Of a DNA stretch of 10,884 bases, positions 6,308-10,884 are shown piece by piece. The stretch is from an uncultured Oscillospiraceae bacterium (GTDB taxonomy: Bacteria > Bacillota > Clostridia > Oscillospirales > Acutalibacteraceae), in contig USCI01000080.1 in assembly GCA_900553255.1 (NCBI GenBank), forward strand, positions 1 through 10,884, written 5' to 3'. Position 1 is the stretch's first letter. The number at the start of each line of letters is the position of its first letter. The position numbers and the translations under genes were made by a program. The notes under the pieces are model-generated. The model was not told the DNA's origin, searched no databases, and worked only from the letters and a program-made list of their open reading frames with translations.

Positions 6308-7721
6308 AGCATCCGGTTTCGATGGTGAATTGATGGGTTTTCAGGTCGGCGGTGAGTACGGCGCGATGTTCCTGCCAGGTGCGGGTGATGGTCAGGCCGT
6401 GCTCGCCCGAAAGCTCCACACGGCAGTCTCCGTCGACGTGGAAGGCGGGATGGGTGTTGCGCAGCCGCATCATTTCAAACAGCCTGCGCACCACCGGGCG
6501 GTCGGCCTCGCGCCGGACCTCGTCCTTGGCATAATAGTGCCGGTTGATGTCCCGGCCCTGCTTGGTCGATTCCATCAGCGCAATATCGTTTTCCCCGGCG
6601 AGCAGCCCGACGTAATAAACCTGCGGGATGCCCGGCGCGAAAAACTGGATTGCCCGCGCGAGCAGATAGGCGTCGTCGTTATTGCCCAGCGCGGAATAAT
6701 AGGTGCAGTTGATCTGGTAGATATCGAGGTTGTTGTAGGCGGCGGTGTTGTATACCTTCTTAACATTAGCGCCCTTGGTAAACAGCGCTTCGCGCGTTTC
6801 CTCGATTTCCTCCTCGCTGAGCAGGTCTGCCACATCCACCACGCCGATGCCGTCATGGGTGTCCAGGGTAGTGAACTGGTGGCGCGGGCAGATTTCCAGC
6901 CAGTGCTTGAGACGGTCGCCGCGCCCGCTGTACAGCGCATGCAGAACCAGCATCGGCAGGGCAAAGTCATATACCCAGAAGCCCTTTTCAGCGATTTTCA
7001 TCTGGATGGAATAGTGCTCGTGAATTTCCGGGAGAATGCCGACACCATACGGCTTGACGATGTCCTCGATCGCATACAGCAGTTCCCAGATGTCCGGCTC
7101 GATGAAAAAGCAGCTGGTGTCCGGCTTTTTTACAGCGTAGGCGAAGGCATCCAGGCGAATGATCGACGCGCCGTTTTGACACATATCGGTGAGCGTCTTG
7201 CGGAAAAACTCCCGTACCGACGGGGAAGCGACGTTCAGGTCGATCTGTTCTTCGGCAAAGGTGCACCAGATTTTTTCGGTGGAGCCGTCCGCAAGCTGTG
7301 CTTCGATATAGGGCGCGCGCGGCTTGCGCTTGTAGATTTTGTCCACCTGCTCCGGCGTGGGTTCGCCGCCCGGCCAGAAATGCTTGTACCGGATGAAAAA
7401 GTCGCGGTAGGGCGAATTGTCGCCGTGCTGCAGGAAATGCTGGAAATACACCGACTGCCGCGAAATATGGTTGACCATGAAGTCAAACATCAGCGCGTAA
7501 TCCCGGCCGATGCGCTGTATGTCGTTGAAATTGCCGAACTTTTCGTCCACGACATCGTACCGGATCGGGGCAAAGCCGCGGTCGGCGGACGAGGGAAAGA
7601 AGGGGAGGATGTGTACCCCGCCGACCGTCCCTTTCAGCGGTCCGTCCAGAAGCTCGCGCAGGTCGTTGAGGTTTCGCCCCAGGCTATCGGCGTAGGTGAT
7701 GAGCATAATCTGATTTTTCAT
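6306..7721 (-). CDS. gtfA: Sucrose phosphorylase (glycoside hydrolase family 13, subfamily 18)
   Basis: Cytoplasmic enzyme converting sucrose and phosphate to alpha-glucose 1-phosphate and fructose, 471 aa. The N-terminus (MLITYADSLGRNL, then GGVHILPFFPSSADRGF) and the FMVNHISRQS segment are hallmarks of the GtfA group. The catalytic set is complete: nucleophile D191 in RLDAFAYAVKK, acid/base E232 in LPEIHEHY, and transition-state stabiliser D290 in TTLDTHDGIG. R135 (KRKPRAPY) and the DIYQIN segment at 333-338 are the forms I associate with sucrose rather than sucrose 6-phosphate enzymes. The frame is open a further 82 codons upstream to 7967, but family alignment from memory and the position of the promoter favour ATG 7721. 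AAGGAAAGG ends 12 bases before it, a long gap (see the mini-cistron entry). It is the first gene of the operon. Related subfamily members act on glucosylglycerate or sucrose 6-phosphate; these are less likely. Confidence 0.94.
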   Translation of the reverse strand: MKNQIMLITYADSLGRNLNDLRELLDGPLKGTVGGVHILPFFPSSADRGFAPIRYDVVDEKFGNFNDIQRIGRDYALMFDFMVNHISRQSVYFQHFLQHGDNSPYRDFFIRYKHFWPGGEPTPEQVDKIYKRKPRAPYIEAQLADGSTEKIWCTFAEEQIDLNVASPSVREFFRKTLTDMCQNGASIIRLDAFAYAVKKPDTSCFFIEPDIWELLYAIEDIVKPYGVGILPEIHEHYSIQMKIAEKGFWVYDFALPMLVLHALYSGRGDRLKHWLEICPRHQFTTLDTHDGIGVVDVADLLSEEEIEETREALFTKGANVKKVYNTAAYNNLDIYQINCTYYSALGNNDDAYLLARAIQFFAPGIPQVYYVGLLAGENDIALMESTKQGRDINRHYYAKDEVRREADRPVVRRLFEMMRLRNTHPAFHVDGDCRVELSGEHGLTITRTWQEHRAVLTADLKTHQFTIETGC

Positions 7722-7732
7722 TCCATGACCAT
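7718..7732 (-). other. Possible leader mini-cistron overlapping the gtfA start
   Basis: On the minus strand ATG GTC ATG GAA TGA reads as a five-codon frame (Met-Val-Met-Glu-stop), with a nested two-codon frame. Its TGA overlaps the gtfA ATG as ATGA. The Shine-Dalgarno AAGGAAAGG is nearer to this first ATG (about 1-5 bases) than to gtfA's ATG (12 bases). It could act by stop-restart coupling or may be incidental. Confidence 0.35.
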
Positions 7733-7951
7733 TCCTTTCCTTGGGATGAACAGGATCGAAGTTAATCCGGTTAAGGGGGAGTTCGCTGCCGTTTTCGTCT
7801 GGAATGCGGCATTGTATCACAGTCGGACGCCTCGCCCACGATTCCGCACTCCGGAAGGATTCCAGCCTGCTCATCCTGATGCTGCCGATGATGTGGGATT
7901 CCGCAGGTAACGGGATGTGCTGGGATGCCGCCCGGGAAAATCTCCCATTTC
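7722..7951 (-). other. Long untranslated leader of the sucrose operon
   Basis: From the predicted transcription start near 7951 to the gtfA ATG there are about 230 bases. The gtfA frame stays open through it, but the only in-frame ATG (7874) has no ribosome site, and an ATG at 7967 lies in the spacer, upstream of the predicted start. I see small imperfect hairpins (such as TTCCG/CGGAA around 7842-7855), but no terminator with a T tract and no riboswitch I recognise. Confidence 0.5.
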
Positions 7952-7957
7952 GGTGCC

Positions 7958-7986
7958 AGTATAACATAGGTGGACCGATATGTCAA
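7958..7986 (-). promoter_or_regulatory. Main sigma-A promoter of the sucrose operon
   Basis: Read on the minus strand: a perfect -35 TTGACA (7981-7986), a 17-base spacer, and a -10 TATACT (7958-7963, 5 of 6 consensus). The start point should be near 7951. It is the strongest promoter in the window and drives gtfA and the genes after it. Confidence 0.88.
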
Positions 7987-7996
7987 CCGCTTGACA
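7981..7996. promoter_or_regulatory. LacI-type operator O1, overlapping the operon -35 box
   Basis: Minus-strand TGTCAAGCGGTTGACA is a 16-bp palindrome with central CG and only one asymmetric pair. Its right half is the -35 TTGACA. It matches the site at 3195-3210 in 13 of 16 positions and has the same placement relative to its promoter. The LacI-family protein of this operon is the obvious binder. It does not fit the CcpA catabolite site well. Confidence 0.85.
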
Positions 7997-8048
7997 TACA
8001 AAAATACCATAAAAAATACATAATTTTTAAATTTATACCATTAATTAG
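7997..8048. other. AT-rich tract upstream of the operon promoter
   Basis: About 52 bases made almost only of A and T, in strong contrast to the GC-rich surroundings. It lies just upstream of operator O1 on the minus strand, from about -46 relative to the predicted start. That position could suit an UP element contacting the RNA polymerase alpha subunit, or intrinsic DNA curvature. From here to the hairpin at 8152 I find no gene and no clear second promoter. Confidence 0.5.
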
Positions 8049-8151
8049 ACTGTTCCGTGCCGCGGAGATACGAAAAAGACAAACAAAAACATAGGGTAGT
8101 ATGTGATTATTGGTGGGTTTCCATACCGAAAATCCCGCCGGCTCTTTTGGC

Positions 8152-8210
8152 AAAAAAATAAAACGCCGCCAGATAGCTATGCCTTTCGGCAGCCTGGCGG
8201 CGTTTTATTT
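8152..8210 (-). terminator. Strong terminator of the M23 gene, symmetrical enough for both strands
   Basis: Arms 8160-8172 and 8194-8206 pair over 13 bp without mismatch (AAAACGCCGCCAG / CTGGCGGCGTTTT). The loop holds a smaller hairpin which on the minus strand reads TGCC-GAAA-GGCA, a stable GAAA tetraloop. On the minus strand the stem ends in TTTT followed by ATTTTTTT (8152-8158 are seven A on the + strand). It begins about 28 bases after the M23 stop. The + side also has TTTTATTT, so it may block transcription both ways and insulate the AT-rich promoter region. Confidence 0.9.
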
Positions 8211-8220
8211 TCCAACTATG

Positions 8221-8241
8221 GCACCTGCGGCATTCAGGTGC
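8221..8241. repeat. Perfect 7-bp inverted repeat at the end of the M23 gene
   Basis: GCACCTG at 8221-8227 and CAGGTGC at 8235-8241 flank a 7-base loop, spanning the stop codon at 8234-8236. It has no T tract of its own and precedes the strong terminator. It may protect the transcript's 3' end or be incidental. Confidence 0.5.
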
Positions 8242-9265
8242 TTTCCCGGTAAGCGTAGACGCGGGAATATTCCTTGGTTTCCGGATCCTTCACAACGCTG
8301 CAGCGATGCCGCGTGAGCAGGCGGACGATCGGGTAGACATCGATCCAGATTTCGTTGTCGCTTTCCTTCTGCGATTCGTCGAAAATCAGCTGCATGCCGA
8401 AATGCAGGTGCGGCTGTTCGATGTTGTTGACATTTTCGGTGGTGCTGTATCCGGTATGCCCCATGTAGCCGATGACATCGCCCGGCTGCACGATGCTGCC
8501 TTCTTCGAGCGATTTATTGAAAGGGAAATTCTGGCGAAGATGAGCGTAGTAATAGTAACGTTTGCCGTCGAGGCTGCGGATACCGATCCGCCAGCCGCCA
8601 TACTGGTTCCAGCCGAGCGCTTCCACCACGCCGCCCTCCACCGCGATAATCGGGGTGCCGGTAGCGCCCATAAAATCGTGGCCTAAATGGCGGCGCGTAA
8701 AACCGTAGGTGCGGCTGACACCGAAGTCGTCGTAGTCGCTGTAAGGGTAGCCCTTGGCGATCGGGAGAAAGGCCTTCAGGCCGTACTGCGGTTCAAAGCG
8801 TTTGCCGCCCGGCGCGGCTTCGTCGTCCACCTCGATCTCAAAATGGCCGACCAGCCCGCCGAGCGCCGCGCCGTAGGCCTCCCGGTAATAGGGGAAATAG
8901 CTGAGCTTTTCGGTGAGCTCCTCCAGGGTTTTGCCCTCCTGCAGCTGCTGTACATAGCCCTCCAGCTCCCGGCGTTTAAAGCTGCTGAAGTTATTGCCGT
9001 TTTTGGCGGCAGCCAGTGCGATCAGGTCGATCCAGCTGACCGGCGTATCGGTTTCCTGCGAGGCGATATCCAGCTCCAGTGCCGCCTCCAGCGCTTCGTA
9101 GCTCGCCTGAAAATCCACCCAGCGGATAAAATCCGGTTCGTCCGGCTCCGCTTCAGCGGCGGTCTGGCGGGAATACTGCCAGCCGAAGCCAGCCGCCAGC
9201 ACCGCAGCAACCGCTGTTATCACGGCAATGCGGCGCAGTACACGTTTACGGATAATGAGAAACAC
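8234..9265 (-). CDS. Membrane-anchored M23 family metallopeptidase (LytM type)
   Basis: Predicted zinc endopeptidase acting on cell-wall peptides outside the membrane, 343 aa. A basic N-terminus and one hydrophobic segment at about 12-29 anchor it with the rest outside. There is no lipobox Cys. A helical region of about 45-145 (SWIDLIALAAAKNG, ELTEKLSYFPYYREAYGAALGG) precedes the LytM domain at roughly 180-320. All zinc and catalytic residues are present: H193 and D197 in HLGHD, H242 in YYYYAHL, and H286/H288 in PHLHFG, so an active enzyme is likely. The start is GTG at 9265, preceded by a purine-rich AAGGGAAGGGAAGGAAAC; no usable ATG lies nearby. I recall a widespread clostridial family of this layout, whose exact role is unknown to me. 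It stands alone between its terminator and the divergent MATE gene. I could not identify a convincing promoter for it. Confidence 0.93.
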   Translation of the reverse strand: MFLIIRKRVLRRIAVITAVAAVLAAGFGWQYSRQTAAEAEPDEPDFIRWVDFQASYEALEAALELDIASQETDTPVSWIDLIALAAAKNGNNFSSFKRRELEGYVQQLQEGKTLEELTEKLSYFPYYREAYGAALGGLVGHFEIEVDDEAAPGGKRFEPQYGLKAFLPIAKGYPYSDYDDFGVSRTYGFTRRHLGHDFMGATGTPIIAVEGGVVEALGWNQYGGWRIGIRSLDGKRYYYYAHLRQNFPFNKSLEEGSIVQPGDVIGYMGHTGYSTTENVNNIEQPHLHFGMQLIFDESQKESDNEIWIDVYPIVRLLTRHRCSVVKDPETKEYSRVYAYREST

Positions 9266-9399
9266 GTTTCCTTCCCTTCCCTTCGCGGCAGACGCTCCAT
9301 TTATGTGTATGAGGGGAGAAAGGGAAAAAGACGTCGAACGGCTCGTCCCGGCAAACGGTTTTTCCGCGGAAATCCGTCGGATTTTCGGTGCTTTCCTGC

Positions 9400-9428
9400 A
9401 TGACTTTGCCGGGAAAAGGTGATATAAT
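9400..9428 (+). promoter_or_regulatory. Extended -10 promoter of the MATE gene
   Basis: A perfect TATAAT at 9423-9428 is preceded by TGA (extended -10 TGn motif, 9420-9422). Seventeen bases upstream is ATGACT (9400-9405), 4 of 6 to TTGACA. It is 35 bases before the MATE start codon, giving a short leader of about 29 bases. Confidence 0.82.
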
Positions 9429-9463
9429 GGCTGTTATCTTCTGGATGAGGGAAGTGTTGCGGC

Positions 9464-10789
9464 ATGTTTACACGCAGGCAGCTGCGGGTTTTGATCCTGC
9501 CCCTGATCGTCGAGCAGTTCCTGGCGGTGACCATCGGTATGGCGGATTCGGTGATGGTCGCGAGCTGCGGCGAGGCGGCGGTGTCGGGAGTATCCCTGGT
9601 GGACAGCCTGAACATTCTGCTGATCAACGTTTTTTCCGCCCTCGCTACCGGCGGCGCCATTGTGTCGGCGCAGTTCATCGGGAAGGAAGAGCCGGAAAAT
9701 GCCAGCAAATCCGCCAAGCAGCTGCTGTACGTCGTGACGGCGGCTTCCACCCTGGTGATGGCTGTCTGCCTGATTGGCGGGAGCGGCCTGCTGTCCCTGC
9801 TTTTCGGCAAAGCGGAGACAGACGTGATGGAAAACGCACAGGTGTACTTTTTCTGGTCCGCGCTCTCCTATCCGTTTATCGCGGTTTATAACGCCGGCGC
9901 GGCGCTGTTCCGGGCTATGGGCAATTCGCGGGTTTCGATGATGACTTCCCTCCTGATGAACGCCATCAACATCTGCGGCAACGCGATACTGATTTTCGGC
10001 TTTCAGATGGGGGTTGCCGGCGCGGCCATTGCAACGCTGGTTTCGCGGATGGTCGGCGCGGTGCTGATCGTCTCGCTGCTGCGCTTCCGTCCGCACACCA
10101 TTCAGCTGCCTCCCCTGCTGAAATGGGAATTCCGCCCGCGCATGATCCGGCAGATCCTGACCATCGGTATTCCGAACGGCTTGGAAAACGGCATGTTTCA
10201 GGTGGGGAAAATCCTGCTGCAGAGCCTGATTACCTCCTTCGGCACCGTGGCGCTGACTGCGAATGCCGTCGCGAGTACGCTCTCGACGCTGCCGCAGATC
10301 CCCGGTTCCGCAATCGGGCTGGCGCTGATTACGGTGGTCGGCCAGTGCATCGGCGCGGGCCGGTACGACGAGGCCAAGCGGTATACGCTGCGCCTAACCG
10401 GGCTGGCGTACGGCCTGATGGCGGGGCTGTGCGCGCTGGAAGCTGTTTTTGCGCCGGCGCTGGTGTCCTGCTTCCAGCTTTCCGAAGCGTCCTCCGCGCT
10501 GACGATACAGTTGCTGGTGTATCAAGACATCCTGTGTGCATTGTTCTGGCCGGCGGCATTTGTGCTGCCAAACGGCCTGCGCGCGGCCAACGACGTCCGG
10601 TTTACCATGTGTATCTCTGTATTGTCGATGGGTATTTTCCGCATCGGCTTCAGCTATCTGCTGGCGCAGGGGATGCAGATGGGTGTTTTCGGCGTCTGGG
10701 TGGCGATGACCATCGACTGGGTGGCACGTGCGGTGGTGTTCATCATCCGGCTGCTCAGCGGAAGATGGAAAAAACGCCGCCTGGTGTAA
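9464..10789 (+). CDS. MATE family efflux transporter
   Basis: Integral membrane exporter of the multidrug and toxic compound extrusion family, driven by a sodium or proton gradient, 441 aa, full length. The sequence is hydrophobic throughout and fits 12 membrane helices in two similar halves. The first half opens with a LILPLIVEQFLAVTIGMADSV-like segment and the second with RQILTIGIPNGLENGMFQVG near residues 226-245. Each begins with the Pro/Glu pattern typical of MATE bundles. Short basic ends (MFTRRQ and KKRRLV) face the cytoplasm. The ATG at 9464 has a GAGGGAAG ribosome site about 13 bases upstream, a somewhat long gap. The gene is divergent from the M23 gene, with 198 bases between them, and has its own promoter. 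The substrate cannot be told from sequence; possibilities include drugs, dyes or metabolites. Family membership is firm. Confidence 0.94.
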   Translation: MFTRRQLRVLILPLIVEQFLAVTIGMADSVMVASCGEAAVSGVSLVDSLNILLINVFSALATGGAIVSAQFIGKEEPENASKSAKQLLYVVTAASTLVMAVCLIGGSGLLSLLFGKAETDVMENAQVYFFWSALSYPFIAVYNAGAALFRAMGNSRVSMMTSLLMNAINICGNAILIFGFQMGVAGAAIATLVSRMVGAVLIVSLLRFRPHTIQLPPLLKWEFRPRMIRQILTIGIPNGLENGMFQVGKILLQSLITSFGTVALTANAVASTLSTLPQIPGSAIGLALITVVGQCIGAGRYDEAKRYTLRLTGLAYGLMAGLCALEAVFAPALVSCFQLSEASSALTIQLLVYQDILCALFWPAAFVLPNGLRAANDVRFTMCISVLSMGIFRIGFSYLLAQGMQMGVFGVWVAMTIDWVARAVVFIIRLLSGRWKKRRLV

Positions 10790-10800
10790 TAACCGGGCAG

Positions 10801-10829
10801 AAAAAAACACGATGCCGTCGGCATCGTGT
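10801..10829 (-). terminator. Terminator for an unseen minus-strand gene to the right
   Basis: ACACGATGCC (10807-10816) and GGCATCGTGT (10820-10829) form a perfect 10-bp stem with a 3-base loop. The A run 10801-10807 gives a T tract on the minus strand only, while the + side lacks one. It therefore fits a gene converging on the MATE gene from beyond the right edge, although the stem may also slow + strand transcription. Confidence 0.75.
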
Positions 10830-10838
10830 CAGCTTGTC

Positions 10839-10881
10839 AAAGAAGGAGGCGTTTTGCTCAGGCGAAGCGCCTTTTTCTTTT
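10839..10881 (+). terminator. Probable terminator of the MATE transcript
   Basis: AAAGAAGGAGGCG (10839-10851) can pair with CGCCTTTTTCTTT (10868-10880) over 13 positions including two G-T pairs. A competing short hairpin AGGCG/CGCCT (10860-10864 with 10868-10872) sits inside it. The + strand ends in TTTTTCTTTT. It is 50 bases after the MATE stop and is the only + strand T tract nearby. Confidence 0.6.
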
Positions 10882-10884
10882 GTA

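Noticed and set aside
6018..7910. A 630-codon open frame on the + strand opposite gtfA and the binding-protein gene
   Set aside because: Long antisense frames are common in GC-rich genes. The minus strand encodes complete catalytic motifs and a lipobox, and the + frame has no recognisable domain or ribosome site.
7722..7967. N-terminal extension of gtfA to an ATG at 7967
   Set aside because: That ATG lies in the promoter spacer, upstream of the predicted transcript start. The extension has no family resemblance, and the in-frame ATG at 7874 has no ribosome site.
7981..7996. Interpretation of O1 as a CcpA catabolite site
   Set aside because: The inner bases do not fit the usual TGnAAnCGnTnnCA pattern, and the same motif recurs at the regulator's own gene, pointing to the local LacI-family protein. 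I found no better cre-like site in the leader.
9266..9350. A promoter for the M23 gene on the minus strand
   Set aside because: CATAAA- and CATACA-like -10 candidates exist, but none has a credible -35 at 16-18 bases.
9370..9384. Hairpin AAATCC-GTC-GGATTT between the M23 and MATE genes
   Set aside because: The stem is only 6 bp, and it lies upstream of both divergent genes, where a terminator makes little sense. It could be a regulator site, but there is no second copy to support it.
10843..10856. AAGGAGG followed by TTG as the start of a new + strand gene
   Set aside because: The same bases form the left arm of a terminator stem, and only ten codons are visible before the edge.

Overview
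The window looks like chromosomal DNA from a high-GC, low-copy Firmicute of the class Clostridia, probably an Oscillospiraceae-type gut anaerobe. This is inferred from strong AGGAGG-type ribosome sites, sigma-A promoters of the TTGACA/TATAAT type, GTG starts, and close resemblance of the serA and M23 proteins to clostridial families as I remember them. No search was possible. All complete genes are intact, and I see no insertion sequences, tRNAs, rRNAs or CRISPR arrays.

Left edge (1-1176): the 3' part of serA on the + strand (its start lies outside the window), followed by two adjacent hairpins that separate it from a convergent operon. Centre (1176-7996): a six-gene minus-strand operon, transcribed right to left: sucrose phosphorylase (gtfA), sugar-binding lipoprotein, two ABC permeases, a LacI-family regulator, and a PfkB-family fructokinase. 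The likely scheme is that sucrose is bound outside the cell and imported whole. It is then split by phosphate into glucose 1-phosphate and fructose, and the fructose is phosphorylated by the kinase. The transporter's ATPase gene is absent, so a shared ATPase encoded elsewhere is implied.

The most informative regulatory signal is a pair of matching 16-bp palindromes with a central CG, typical of LacI-family operators. One overlaps the -35 box of the operon promoter and the other overlaps the -35 box of a second promoter directly in front of the lacI-type gene. In both, the right half of the operator is the TTGACA box itself and the spacer to the -10 box is 17 bp. This predicts repression of the operon together with autoregulation of the repressor.

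Right part (7997-10884): an AT-rich tract upstream of the operon promoter; a strong hairpin terminator; a membrane-anchored M23 metallopeptidase on the minus strand; a divergent MATE-family efflux gene with an extended -10 promoter; and two opposed terminators at the right edge. The window is mostly a well-built but familiar sucrose-use locus. I did not find evidence for a wholly new system.
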